Source: Ectocarpus siliculosus (Eukaryota > Sar > Phaeophyceae > Ectocarpales > Ectocarpaceae). Taken from it: a DNA stretch of 64,000 nt. Position 1 is the stretch's first letter, and the number at the start of each line of letters is the position of its first letter. The translations under genes and the position numbers were made by a program. Of this stretch, positions 49,237 to 61,940 are shown piece by piece. The notes below the pieces were generated by a model. It saw only the letters and a list, made by a program, of their open reading frames with translations. It had not been told where the DNA came from and searched no databases. Location: contig FN649727.1 of NCBI GenBank assembly GCA_000310025.1, positions 7,321,928-7,385,927 of the forward strand, in the 5' to 3' direction.

Positions 49237-52200
49237 CCACCACGACCACGTCGACGGGCAGGCGGACCATTGTCGCCTCGTCGGAACGAATAAACACCAG
49301 CAGCAAGCACCACCCACCCCGGAGGGGCAGCAAGCGCGAGGGAGAGCCACCTCCTCCGAACCCACCCCTGCCCGAGGGCTGCGGGGAGCCGCGGCCACTG
49401 CTATACGGCGGCGGAGAAGAGGCGGCGGCGATCACCAGCAGGTGAGAGAAAATTTTGAAGTTGTAAACTGGACCATTGATGAGCGGACCTTTTTTCAAGT
49501 TGAGTTGGTCCTCACCGGTGAATTGAGCACTCTTCAAGTTGAAGTAGAGGCCGTCGATGGATCAACTGAGCACTCTCCCAGATGGACCTTCAATAGATGA
49601 ACCCAGCTCGTTCCAAATTGAACCGCAAAAAAACCCTGGCCTAAACTTCCAACGGTTCAAGTAGACAAAACAACGAGAAAGTCGGGGGTGACCGGGTGCT
49701 CCAGGCACGCTATCGCTCCCGTGGACAAATGTCACGCGATATTCAACGCTGCTCTTCCTCCCTCGCCAACAATAGTCATTCCCCGCTCAGCGTGCGGCGA
49801 TCCTCTTCCCGTCCCATCCCGATGGCCCACCCTGCAGATTCCTTTGCGAACTTTGCATTCTTTACTCGACCGAGGGGGGCTTCGACCTCCCGCAGCGGAC
49901 GTTCGACGCACTGGTCAAGATCGCTCACTACTACAACTACAATGCGTCCTCAACACCCGCTGCGGCGGCGTCAACACAGTCACACCCTTGGAGGATAGGA
50001 GAGGGCGGGGGCAGTGGGGGCGAAGTCGGGGGAGGGTTGGCGGCATCGGCATCGGTCGGGGAGAAACAACCGCAGGGGATGGACAGCAATACTTCCCCCA
50101 AGGCCGCAGGAAAAGACAGCAAGGATAGTGCTGCCGTGATGTCGGAGAGGGGTCTGGCAAGCAATGACAATCTCGCCGACTCTCTGTCCATGTCCCCGCC
50201 CACCGGTACCGCCGACCACGAAGAAAATCGGCGATCGCCGTCATCGCCGGAGAGACCTCATGATTCCACGCGTTCCTCGCTGGAGGCGACTGCAGCACCA
50301 GCGCCGACAGAAGAAGCAGCAGGAGGAGGAGGAGGCCCGAGGCCGCGTTTATCAGAGGGTGGGGGCGATGGCAGTGGCGGCGATACGACGCAACAAACGA
50401 CGGCATCCCAAAAAACGCTGCAACAATCCGTCGGCGACGACTGGTACACGGAGGGAGCGGGGCGACCGCACAACCCGGCCTACCGGCATGGAAACAGCAA
50501 GCAGGGGAGTGAGGGCGGCGCCGGCGAAGATGCCTGGTCGAGGACGGCGAGGGAGATCACTAGGCTGTGGGTGCGGGCGGTTGGATGGCTCTGTAGCCCG
50601 TCTCACTCGAATCTCTGGCCGCACATGATCGACGTGGGGATCCTGGGCGCCATCAATACGTGAGACTCGGTTCAAATTAGAAGCCCAGCTTCGTGGGAAA
50701 AATAAACCAGGTCACGCTTGTGTTGCTTCGATACTTACCCAGATTCTTCCCGGTGCTTGGAAGAAAGCGCACGCATTCGTAACACACTCAGAACCCGTTC
50801 AGACGATGCAACAGTCGCCCCGTCTACTCATCTCTCCTCCTGAAATACCACCTATAGATTCCCTTCCTGTCTTCTTTGTGTTTATCCGTTGATCTTGTTT
50901 TCACTATTCCCCGCCCTACCCAGACCCTCGTTTTAGCCTCACCCGAACAACCGTTACATTCTGCAGGTGTGTCTCCTCGTCGACCCTCTCGGGGGACGAG
51001 GAGGGACTAGCGATCTGCTCCACGGTGCTAAGGAACCTTTCGACCGCGACCAGCGCTCGCTCGCTGGGGGGCGAGCGCGCCGCCGCCTGCTTTGGGACAG
51101 CCAAGCGGCTACTATCTTGCTGCTCCGACCAACCCCAAGTGCAGGTCAACTGCGCAGCGGCCATGGTGAACCTTGTCGACGCCACGCATGTGCAAGACCT
51201 GCAGGTGTGATATGTGCAATTACAGGATGTCATATTTCTTCGTAACGCCGCTTCTGACGAGGAACACCAGAACAAAGATCCCATCCTTGTGCGTTTAGGG
51301 TTTTCTGCCTACGTGCGTCTCTTATTCGAACGATGAGAGACTGTCCCCCCCAAGACACTTGGATCCTTGCTTGTGAAAAGCTACTCAAATGAGTGTGACA
51401 TAGGTGCGACAGAGGCAACTTTCTCCTCGGTGTCCCCAAATTCATCGCACACCAACGACAAGAGAAAACCAGACACAAAAAGAACAACGCTCTGCCACGC
51501 ATCATCACTGTCGGCGCGGCCTAAGCTATGCCTGGATGCGGTCGGGATACAGAATAGATATCCTTTTTACCCCTACGATAATGATTTGCTATCCCCGCGC
51601 ACCCCCCTTCATCATGCGACATTGCTGCCGTACCTCTACAAACCTGCGCGATATGGTTTTAACCACAATTCCATGGGTTCTGTAGACTCTCGATGTGGTC
51701 GGCCTCCTGGGGGAGAACTGCAGCTGGGAGGATCATGGTGACAACACGCCTTCCGCCACAACGGTGGGGGAGCTTGCGATCTACAGGTAATTGAGAACCG
51801 ATGGGGTCAAGTCCGATTTGTTCCCCCCTCCGGTGTTTGCCATCGAGGTTTGGGTTTTCGTCGTTTGGCAACGACGTTGTAAAACAAGCCGCCCCTCCCG
51901 TGTTTACCCCCCCCCCCCCTTCGTGAACTCGGCAACCAGGTTACCGTTTTTTTTTTTACCTCGGTTTTTTTTTTTGGCGGTAACCATAATGGTGGTCGAG
52001 TAGATCATGTTGTGCGGGGTCGAGAACCCTCACTCCGCGCAACGGGGGATGATCGCACCACGTTGTGTTAAAATGGTCAAGCTTCCTCGAGGCAGTTACA
52101 CAGTGCTTACAACTGTCTCTGGAAGTGAAAGCACCAGAAAATAAATTAAGTCATACGTAGCTGTCATCCGTACGCAAGGAAGTAAGCACAAGATGCCGAA

Positions 52201-55200
52201 CACCCTTAGCAGGATGCAGCTCACCCTTCATGCGACTCGCCAAATACCTCACGGCGCTTCGTGCTTGGTGATGTGAGAGCCTGGTCCGGTGAGAACCCGG
52301 CGTGCTCCGTCCCGGCTTTGTAGGGATGCGAGGTCAATGGTCAAACGACTACGGCATGCACGACTATGAGTACACCCCCCCCCCCCCCCCGTAGCGCAAC
52401 GATGTTTGCCATCGGGGTTGGGTTTTCGTCGCTTGGCAGCGATGTTGTAAAATAAGCCGATCACTTCGTGAGCTCGGCAACCAGGTTACCGCTTTTTTTT
52501 TTTGCCTTTTTTTTTTGCGGTAACCATGAGTGGTGGTCGAGTAGATTATGTTGTGCGGGGGTCGAGAACCCTCACTCCGCGTAAAGGGGATAATCGCACG
52601 TTGTGTCAAATTGGTTACACGCCCTCGAGGAAGTTACACAGCGCTTTCAACTGTCTCTGGAAGTGAAAGCACCAGAAAATAAATCAAGTCATACGCAACT
52701 GTCATCCGTAAGCAAGGAAGTAAGCACAATATGTCGAACACCCTTAGCAGGATGCAGCGCACCCTTCATGCGACTCGCCGAATACTTCACGGCGCTTCGC
52801 GCTTGGTGATGTGAGAGCCTGGTCCGGTGAGAACCCGGCGTGCTCCGTCCCGGCTTTGTCGGGATGCGAGGTCAATGGTCTAACGACTACGGCATGCACG
52901 ACTATGAGTACACCCCCTCGGGGGTGTGTGTACTCATAGTCGTGCATGCCGTCGTCGCCCCCTCTCCCTGGTATCAACGTGTTCGAATAGTTTTCCCGTC
53001 TCATCTTCGCTAAACTTGCAACAGTGAACACCTCCTGTAGTGTCGGTCTCTCTCTCTCAGTTTTCTGCCCTACAGCTTACCAACTCTGAGTTGGGGGTCA
53101 CACAGAGCGCTCCTTGGATCTAATGATTGAGTGCAGCTTTCACCCCGAAAACCGATTTTTCCCGCATAGTCCGAGATAACGCTTCACCTACGTAAACATC
53201 CATGCTTGGCACAGGCTCTCCTTGACGCAAGGACCGTAACGTATTGCTAAACTTCACGTTCGCCGATGGTTGGGGGTCGTTCGCCGCTCGCATCTACATT
53301 TTCGGAAGAATGCCCAAACTGTTTTAGTCGCCTTTCTAGCATATTATACCAGCATCCTGCCCATGACTGCGTGCTTCAAATTCACCTCCGCCAGAATTCT
53401 CTCGGCTCCGGTCTTGCTTGGTTTGTGTCCTACTTCGGTTACCGGGTTCTTTTCCTGCTGTCACCCTCTCCGACTTTCGGTCCATGCCTCCGAGTAAATC
53501 CGCGTTGTCACCCGCCTACTTTCGAACCACCACAGAAGAAACCTCATGGTCATTTCGTACTCTGCCACGCTTCTTTGACTCGAGCAGCTTGTCGAAGCTG
53601 TGCACGCGGGACTTCTTGCCCAAGGGAGACCGCGTAATCGCGACCATCACGACAATGATGGACTTTGACCCGCAGGTATGTGCGCAAGCCGAGAACAATT
53701 TGTGTGGACTTTGACCCGCAGCAGGAAAGCCTGTTCCGAACCGCCGAATGTAGGAACGCGAACAGTGGAGAAGGGAGTAGGATACAGACAATGGAGCTTC
53801 CCGAGCTTTGCGAACCACTGCAGCTACCGGCGGCTGTAGTAGACTACAACAGCAGTTGAAACATGGATCCTGCCCTCGTCGAAACCGTCCCCCTCCGCCC
53901 CTCACATGAACGCGTTATTTGTCGTCTTCCCCCCCTCCCGCCCCAAACGAAAAGACGATAAAGCGATTGGATGATTCGGTACGGTCGCTGGTGAACCCAG
54001 AGTTGCCTCCTCGTGGACCTTGGAATTTCCTCCACCCGAACGATGCCCTCGGCCTGACAGCATTGCCAGTGCTGACCAAAGGCGCCCACAAGAAAAGGTC
54101 CGTACCGCTTGAATTAAGGCGGGTACTAGGAAGAGGGGAGGGTGAATGGGCTGAAGGCGGGGATTCTTGGCTCTCACAGAGATCACCAGCAGAAACATGG
54201 CGGGACCGAGCGATCCGAAGTAGGGATATCCTCAGAAACAGAACCGAAATGGGAAGGCGGAGTGCCACCAACCGACTGCCGACCTGCTGACCCGATATTA
54301 TGGTCAATTTTGAACCTGTTGGGCACAGCACGGTGAGTGTAGCAGGCGTGGTCGTTCACCGTAAGGTATCAAGAGGGCTACTGGCGTGGGCGGGGTGAAT
54401 GTGGTACGTGGCGGTCGCCTAGTGGTTGTAAATGGCGGGGTGGGGGACATGAGAGGACAGAAGAAACTCCTCTACCGGCGGACTCGAAGCACCCTTTCGC
54501 CTACCATCGCTGCTTCTCCATAAAAAGTCCTTCGACTTGTGTATGATTCCTTCCTTTTCAGTCCCCCTGCATGTACTTCCTGGGATATCTCAAAATAACC
54601 AGAGATACAATCAGCAACACCCCCAAAACATGCGGTTTGTCTTGGCTGAGGATGGATCATATGATGAACCAAGCAACTACATGCACCGCGGAGTTTCTTG
54701 CGTCTTAAAAGACTTCGCATTTTATGCTTACCCGCGTAGCATTGCGACACACGCACCTACTCTAGCCCTAACCCCAACGATCCACAGCGCTCGACATCTA
54801 TCCGTTACGGCGAGAGAAGGGCAGCAACGATGGTCCGGAGATGTGGTTTCCTCTGCCATTGGAAGGGGAGACGGAGGAGGGGCGGGGGCCGGGGGGGGCG
54901 GGGGAGCAGGGGTCTCGATGCTTTTGGGGGGCGACGTGCGGTGGGAGCTTCAACTAGCCGCTCGCGAGAAGGAAGACTCCACACCAATATCGTAAGGGAG
55001 ACAGCTGGCCATCCATCCCGTCATGTCTCACATAGCAGCAAGCTTGTGGTCATCAACCAGTGATTGTGTGGCGCCCAACCCCGCGTGTTGTTGCTGTGCT
55101 AGCCTCGCTTTAGCCGTTTGCGATCAGCTGTGTGCTTGATTTGGCCCCTTGTGCCTTTGTGCTTCCTCATCTGTTCTGGCTTGGTTAGGTCTACGTTTGC

Positions 55201-58113
55201 TTCGCCTCTGTCACAAGGTATAGATACAAGAGGATTTGTTTGTCGTCCAGGGCGTAAACCGAACACTAGTGAGGTATATCGGCGTGGTCGGAACCGCAGG
55301 GTGGTACAGACGCTTGTTTTACCAACCAAACATGCTAAAATTCAGTTCATGTGTCATGAACGACCGTTCAACCTCCCCGCCCCTCGCCCCCGCCGTCCTA
55401 CGCAACCTGTTGAATAGCGGAGAAGCGGTGGACCAAGGGCAGCTATCAGTGCAGAGATCCCCCGAAAACACGCATGACACTATGAATGGACAGCACCAGG
55501 GCCTGCAGCTCGGCGACACGAGTGCCACGATGACATCAACGTCGGGCGGTGGCGAGGTTGGAGGAGAAGAGACCACGGATAACGGTAACAACACGAGTAG
55601 CGCCGGGAACAAGGCCACCGACGGCGGGGGTGGTGGCGGTCTCGAGAGAGAAGCAATGGCTTCCCTGGCGGCAGCTGACCTTCCGAATGGCAGCAGTAAG
55701 TCGGCTATTGAGAGTGCCGCTGCGGGTGTTGCTGCCACGGGTGCGGGAGGGGATGGGAACAATCGGAAAGGTCGAGGCGATGGCCGCACGCTCAAGAACA
55801 CCGCGGCGAGGCTAGCGACGGTGATATCGGAGACGTCCATGGTGCGAACATTGACGGTTCCAAAGCGTAGATGTGTTGGGTGCTCTACGTTGCACACCGT
55901 TGCCTACGTTCAAGCATGACATGGGGAAGAAAGGCTCCACTTTTACAGAGAAGCGTGATGTATATTGTATAGGATAGGATAACCCCCTTCCTCTTGATAT
56001 TTCTCTCCCTCCGTCTGTCTTGTAACGTTACCGTAACTATAGCTTCACCAAATCAACACCAGACATTCATTGCAGCCTTGACCGGGGGGCAGACGGAAGG
56101 CTTGATCAGTGCTTTGATTCAATTCTCGGCGAGGTATATGCTTTGGCCGTATCTAACGTAGTAGATATGACGCTCGTTCGTGAGCACACATGAGCGAAGG
56201 ACGACAAAAGTTTTTGCGACTAGATAAATGCATGCGCCACAATAGTCCGTGTGAGCCCGGGTCGGGGCGAGTCATTGAAAGAGCCAAGAACCGTAGAGGC
56301 AGGTAGAAACTGGCACAACGAATCAAAGTACGTGGTGACCCGTCAACCAATGCTCCAGCGTTCGCGAAGGTCCCTTTAGCACGTTTTGTTCGTCCTCCTC
56401 TACTGGTGTTATTGCCCTCCGGTGGAAGTACCAGGACTGCCCTCACTGGCGACAGGCCTGTACTGACAACCCAGGCTATGCTTTACCCTCTTCCATGCCA
56501 AATAAATTCGTTCATATTCCGAACGTGTTGCGGGCCTATGCATACGCTCTCTTCAAATCACGTTCATTGCAAACTTGTTCCGTTCGTTACCAACCACTAA
56601 TTTGCGCTTTCCTGATCTGTTTTCTTTTTAACCAGAGGATGACTTTACCACACCCCCATGTTACCAAACCATCAACCGCCCGCGGCACGAGTGCAATAGC
56701 TCAACGACCCCGCCCCCAAACATATAAGAACATCAACGGGCTCATCGGTGCTCTCTTTTGCCCCCCCCCCCCCTCCCGCGTGTCAATAGGCCGCTAGAGC
56801 CTTTACCTCGAAGCCAAGCAGGGCAGCCAAATTGGAGACGCGCATTCTACGAAATCCGGTACTTTCCACAGAAGAACCTCCATTTGAGCTACCGTGGCTG
56901 CTCAAACACGGCAAGGTATGCGCACGTGTATTTAAATGTATCCACATTGTTGTTGGACGCTGGGTTAGACGGAAGAGGTTGAACACGTTCGTCCTCCTTT
57001 CATTCTCCAAGTGCACAGCGAGGCCACCGCTATGTGTCTCCACCGCACACAGAAGTCGTGAAGCGTCGGAATACGCACGAGCCAACCCTCAATAGACTAG
57101 ACTCTGCGAACTTTCGTTCAGTAGACGACCCGCGTCGATATACGTCCCACCAGTTCCTCTGAAGCACAACATCAAGAGCGGTGATTGGAGTGAATGTAGT
57201 TGATGGGGCTTCGGTGAAACAGCAGCTAGACTCTAACGGCGTTACTCCATTGGCGAAGACGACGCAGCGCGCGGAGATAGGCTGAGAGGGGAGGGCGGGT
57301 AGAGCGAGCATGACGGGAAGGAGGAGCTGCCGGTGCCAACACCCTACCGTTGGCCTCTTCCCTGGCAGCGATTCCAAATTCTGCGGATCGTCAAGGACAT
57401 CCCATCCCCGCGATTTGGGACAGGGTTGAACATTGCAGCGAATGGGCGTTTTTCATGTAGAACGACTTGATCATGCGACTGAGAACTGTGCGCCCAAACA
57501 ACAACGAAACCGTGCCGCCCCCTCTACCTCCCCTCTCTATTAACGCATGTAGGCCGAGCGCTTGAAGCTACTCGAGGAATCCCTGGGCGGGACCCCTTCT
57601 CGTTCCGCCACCCGACGGACAGACCCGTCCAGTACGAAGACGACGTCCTCCAAACACGCGGAGGGCAAGAACAACAACGGTGGCGGAAAGGGCGGACACC
57701 AACAAGACACCGACCCGCAAACAACGGCCGGCGCCGAACAGCAGCAGCATCAACAACAAGGCGTCCGCGGGGACGGCGCAAGTGGAATAAAAGAAGCAAC
57801 GGCAGCGGCGGAACGGGCCCGGGGAACCGTCTTGGAAGAGGAAGGCGCATTCGAAGTCTTGACCGTGCCTGACGACAAATGGATCAGTCCGGACCTCCCA
57901 CCCGAGGCCGGCAAGCAGCAGCAACAGGACAGCCATCACGCGGCGGCAGGCCGTGGAGGAATTTTGGGCGGTGCCAGTGGCGGTGGGTTCGGCAGCGTCG
58001 GCATGTCTCGACCGTCGTACGCCAGCAGCAAACCCATCGGGTCCACCGTCGCGGGGACCCCGCAGCAGCTGGCCGGCTTGACGCACAAGGTGCCGCAACG
58101 CCGAGCAGGTTGA
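35002..58113 (+). CDS. Giant armadillo-like repeat protein
   Basis: About 34 exons encode roughly 3,000 residues. Many exons encode pairs of short amphipathic helices with armadillo-type signatures: GCLANLTTT, LSNVATALCRCTYE, IIGAKGMLNMCGLSS, ARMLWNLTCEHDF, RRNVLGAVMNLTSLSI, VLRNLSTAT, VNCAAAMVNLVDATH. Conserved exons alternate with Gly/Ser/Ala/Asn/Gln-rich insertions, all in frame, as in exons 36535-37101, 41444-41868, 45249-45773, 46132-46814, 48164-48595, 49119-49441, 49838-50659, 55346-55841 and 57553-58113. The protein starts MSGDMLRKKPACVLRRD and ends at the stop at 58111. No signal peptide or catalytic domain was seen, so a cytoplasmic scaffold is the natural inference. Exon lists are in the next two entries. 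I do not recognise a named orthologue. Confidence 0.7.
49166..49236 (+). repeat. (CAA/CAG)n triplet repeat in armadillo exon
   Basis: A coding triplet repeat. Splice phase places it in the Asn/Ser frame, although the Gln frame is also open across it. Confidence 0.85.
51835..52373. repeat. Tandem intronic element, copy 1
   Basis: First of two direct copies of an element of roughly 0.5 kb in the long armadillo-gene intron. It starts GTTTGCCATCG and ends with a GACTATGAGTACAC motif followed by a long C-run. Inside it, GGTTACCG (about 51939) and CGGTAACC (about 51978) form an inverted repeat around two T-runs. It has no ORF of note and is probably a non-autonomous mobile element. Confidence 0.8.
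52404..52950. repeat. Tandem intronic element, copy 2, with hairpin
   Basis: Second copy, with the same order of landmarks, the same in-element inverted repeat around T-runs and about 90% identity by eye, but slightly shorter. Its 3' end is followed at once by an inverted copy of its terminus (see the hairpin at 52891). Confidence 0.8.
52891..52950. repeat. Near-perfect inverted repeat (hairpin)
   Basis: The left arm begins GGCATGCACGACTATGAGTA and the right arm ends with its reverse complement. The arms match perfectly over 23 bp and then through a C/G-rich apex. It marks the junction between copy 2 of the intronic element and the rest of the intron. Confidence 0.9.
53657..53721 (+). repeat. 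Short direct repeat of an exon end
   Basis: TGGACTTTGACCCGCAG, the last bases of exon 53495-53675, is repeated about 46 bp downstream inside the following intron, creating a second CAG there. It may be a small splice-site duplication with no effect, or an alternative acceptor. Confidence 0.8.
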
Positions 58114-58742
58114 ACTAAGAGTAGTGTAGGCCCGGAATTGTTTCGCATCAAAGCCGTAAGTTGAAGATGAACCTTAGTGTACAAATAGTGTTGGTTACGA
58201 GCTGTTTCACGTCGAGTGGAGGTTAAGATGTCCCTTGATCAAGATTTTCCCGGTGGATAGCATAGAGCGAGCCAGTTGGCGGCGTTTTGGATGGGCGACG
58301 CAAGATGCGAGCGCCGGCATACAGACCGACGATCCAACAGCTCACGAAACCACAACGCATGAAGTGTGGGCTGACAATAACGCCCCGGTCAGTGGCGCTC
58401 ATGGTGTTGAACGCGGACTGTTCGATCCGGTGGTCGTCTGCAATTGGTCGTGTGCTCTCAACACAAGATGTTAAGGTTCATACGATCTCAACATGACGAG
58501 AGCGCATGCACGTGCATACACTCGGGGGGCGTGACTAGGCTGCTTGACTCGACAAAACCAACAGCGGTCAATTGGAAAACCCCTCCTCAAAACGAATCAC
58601 TCGGAAACAACCTTTTGGTCACGCGCACAAAGAGCAACTCAGTGCAACAGCACAAAACAGCGAACGGCAACCCCCCCACAATATGTTCGCGAAAGAGTAC
58701 CACACAAATTCGTGGAGGTCTGTTCCTCTTTGAAACCACCCT
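58114..58742. other. Convergent spacer armadillo gene / thioesterase
   Basis: 629 bp between two convergent stop codons; presumably overlapping 3' UTR space. Nothing else recognised. Confidence 0.6.
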
Positions 58743-61700
58743 TCACCTCAGTTTTTCAGTCAAAATATCACCCAAGAACGTCAACACCGCTTGCTCTCCT
58801 TCCCCCTGCAAGAAGAAGTGCCCCCCCCCGAACATCTGCAAGCGGAATTCCGCTGCCGTGAGGCTTGACCAGCGCTCCAAGTCGCTCCTCGGGGCCCTGC
58901 CGTCTTCCTCCCCGCCGAGGCAGATGATTGGGCACGTGATTGGCCGAGAGTCGTCCCCCGGGCGAAGTTCGTACCTGTAGCCCTCGTAAGCGCTTGTTGT
59001 CGTTGCAAAGTTCACAGCAAAGGCAAGAGAAGGATATGGGGAAGCATGAACGCTCTGCCGGAAAGTCCTTGAGCTTCCATGAAATCGTTTCTGTGGCGGC
59101 TGAGAAATTCCACCGCGCACGTGGTTGATGCTGTTTGGCGATATTCTCGCTCAACGGCACTTGAGAATGCCTGTGGCATACACGGACACAAAGGCTACGA
59201 TGACAATCTGAATCAACGGTCGCGATGGGGCATGCAACGCGTTTACTATCTCCTACGGAGAGAGGGAGCATTCGGAGTGTTTTTCATGTGTGTGGTCGGC
59301 ATGGTGTCAAGTCGTGGGCGAAATCTTCACCACGCGAGCGAAGCGTCCCGCCGTTGCTTTGCCTGACAACTCCCGTGTTCGGTGGCAATGAATGAACACA
59401 TCTGACTGCCGCTCGGAGCAGGATTGAGGAGGAAACCAAGCTCACTACCACACGACCCGAAACACAACAAAAAAACGAGTCGCATCCCAGAACAACGCAC
59501 ACAAACGCGCCTCGCCTCATAAACACGGGTCTAGAAATGCGCCGAATTCACAAAACAAGAAAAAGGGACGTCAGGGATACCGATACCTTGCGGCGTCAGG
59601 CAACAGAAGGTACAAGCATCAACTGCTCTGTACGATGAGGTAGACCCGGCGGGCGGTGCGATCAAAAACATGTCAGCAAGTGCACTTCATGTACCCTGTC
59701 GGGCCTCCAACACAATCTCTCTCATCAAGTTTTCATGGAACAAGCCCCCTTCCCCTCGTTCCAAGACATCGACGTAGTGCATTTCCAGGGTTGGGTGACC
59801 CTCGTTTTCGATACTGCAAGCGTTCATCAAACGGAGGTTTTTGCACTGTCTTTGTCTCACGTGTAGTCCGCCCGAATCGGGGGAAGAAAGTAGTCCACAA
59901 GCTCCGTCTGGTCCCTTAACTCCTCGGGCATGCCTCCGAGGCCGATAAGGTGGTCTACCAATGCGTCACGGGGAAGCTGGCTTATCGGGGGCGAACTCCC
60001 ACCGCCGACGCACATCTGCGTGGCACGTGCGCCGTGCGTGAAAAACGAAGCACCGTTCGAAGGGAGTGAACGTACACGCATATTGGGTTTGAAAGAAAAG
60101 CATCCGTGACGGAACCACGATGTTCGCAACTGATTGTCGATAACCAATAAAGTTGGCGGACGGACGCACGAAAGGGAGAACGCAACAGTTTTCGGCGAGT
60201 CTTGCGCGTGTGCCTAGCGTGATCATGCAAGGAGTGTAGAGTCAAGGCACGAGTACGAGCTATACGCAGCTTGCTCTGCCGAACATACGATGATACGTGG
60301 TTGATCGAACGCTCAAGGCGAGAACACGTGACGAGATGCGCCAAGGAGACACCCCCTCCCCTCCCCGCGTTTAATGGCAGACAGAGCTCACTCTCCGCTG
60401 ATCAACAACAATGTTGGCTGGTACAGAGCTTGGCTGATGTCGAACGTTCACTCTTGAAATTTAACTTTTTCAATCACAAGGGGTCACCTAAGCAAGCTCG
60501 ATGAGCTTTCTCTCAGGGACCCGCATGAATACACAGCGTTTCGACGACGGATGCAACTTACATCTGGCGGGCAGCACCCGGACACGATGAGGTACACCGG
60601 GATTTTCCCGGCGTCTTCCTTAAGCTTTCGGGCAAGCTCGAACATCACGAGAGACCCGAAGCTGTGCCCGAACAGGGCGAATGGCTTGTCGAGCAGCCCC
60701 ATCGTCACCAGGGCCTTGGGTGTGTGTGTGCGTGTGTGGTCTTAATTATAATCGACCGCGCTAACCGGCTGACCAATGAAAACAAGAAGTCAGGCTTGTA
60801 GCGGGAAGATAACACACTTTCTAATCAAATGGTACCGACAAGGGGGGTGCAGGAGTTGGACGACAGAGTCCTGCCTCTGAAGTACAAGGAGAAGGCTCAA
60901 TGATTTGTGTGCGAGGGGCCTCACAGGTTCAAGCTACCGCATGTACTAGCTTCGAGGGAGACAACTGTAACACACGGCGAAACAGGCGTTGTCTTTCGGC
61001 GATTGCCGAGCGCATTGATCGCAACGGTCAGCACTTTCGGGCATCGCTTTCCTACCATCTGCCTCTCGTTCGCGCACCCGCGCCGCCCCTACCCCCCAGG
61101 CCTGTCTCAAATGTCTGTGTGTCCACCTCTGTCGTCCCTCTGCTCTATCTATCCCCTTTCCTCTCTCTCCCTACCGTCCTCTATGACTACAGTACATCGC
61201 TCGCCGGAACAAACTAGACGAAATTAGTATTTCGCGTATAAACTCCAACAAACCCGCCCCAGCCTCCTCTCGGCATCCCGCGTACCCACCCACCTGAGCA
61301 ACCCCTTCCACGATGGCAGAGACGGACGTCAGACTATCCTCCTTGGATCGCCTGTGTTATTATAGTGGCATGCGCAGGACACGGTGCTCCATGATGAAGC
61401 AATGATGAAGAAGCATAGCGACAAAAACCAAGTAAACAGGGGACTTGGATCCACATAGACTGTGTCGCGACGATAGCTGGCCAGAATTCAAATAGACAAC
61501 AACCGTCAACCGTTGATCGTCTCAATGCCCGTCCATGTGTACTACAGACCAATACTGATGTTTGCTACCTTCTGGTACTCCAAAAGATAACCTATGTCGG
61601 AATGTGGCACTCATCCCCATGGTGGAAGTGCGGGGACACGGGAGTGATGTCGGCAACAACAACTGCTCCTCTCTTGCTGCGCGTGGGTTCGCGACTAGAT

Positions 61701-61940
61701 AACATGAAATACAACATATACATGGCAAAAGAGTAACGCGCTCGAATGGCATATCTTGCCAGTGCAACCCAACGACACCAGCGTGTGAAGCAGGCTCTTC
61801 ATTTAACGGCAATCCATAGGGGGTGTGCGAAGCCGTATTTACCTCATTCTCCCGGGGAGCTCAAGCGCGTGTAGTTCCACCGCCTCCGGCAGCTTGGAGG
61901 TCCACTTGTTGAACGAGCTCGCGCTGCCACCGGCCCACGC
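58743..61940 (-). CDS. Type II thioesterase (alpha/beta hydrolase), N-terminus missing
   Basis: A stand-alone thioesterase of the type that removes aberrant acyl groups from polyketide, non-ribosomal peptide or fatty-acid synthases (TEII/OLAH family). Exons 5' to 3' on the minus strand: 61940-61843, 61351-61294, 60714-60562, 60015-59861, 58992-58743; the phases join (238 codons including the stop). In order: AGGSASSFNKW and LELPGRMR, the N-terminal part of the family; PFALFGHSFGSLVMFELAR with the nucleophile Ser (codon near 60662); LIVSGCCPPD; LGGMPEELRDQTELVDYFLP then IRADY; CPIICLGGEEDGR with the likely catalytic Asp; and FGGGHFFL with the catalytic His. All three triad positions are kept. 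The first exon, encoding the initiator and the strand before AGG, was not found upstream of 61940. Introns carry a GT tract and the 32-bp dispersed repeat. No synthase gene is in the window. Confidence 0.88.
60751..60782. repeat. Dispersed 32-bp repeat, copy 2
   Basis: Identical over 32 bp to 24089-24120 and likewise preceded by a GT-rich tract (about 60720-60738). It lies in the thioesterase intron just upstream of exon 60714-60562. Confidence 0.85.

Larger units (their letters stand above)
46015..58113 (+). other. Armadillo gene, exons 18-34
   Basis: Exons: 46015-46071; 46132-46814; 47228-47357; 47744-47878; 48164-48595; 49119-49441; 49838-50659; 50967-51204; 51686-51786; 53495-53675; 53955-54097; 54180-54332; 54788-54991; 55346-55841; 56063-56133; 56822-56915; 57553-58113. 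Phases close throughout. In exon 49119-49441 the CAA/CAG repeat is read as Asn/Ser, not Gln. The exon 51786/53495 intron is about 1.7 kb because it holds a repeated element. Extra small exons between 56915 and 57553 cannot be excluded. Confidence 0.6.

Noticed and set aside
49043-49600. Poly-Gln frame through the CAA/CAG repeat
   Set aside because: Splice phase from the flanking armadillo exons selects the Asn/Ser frame.
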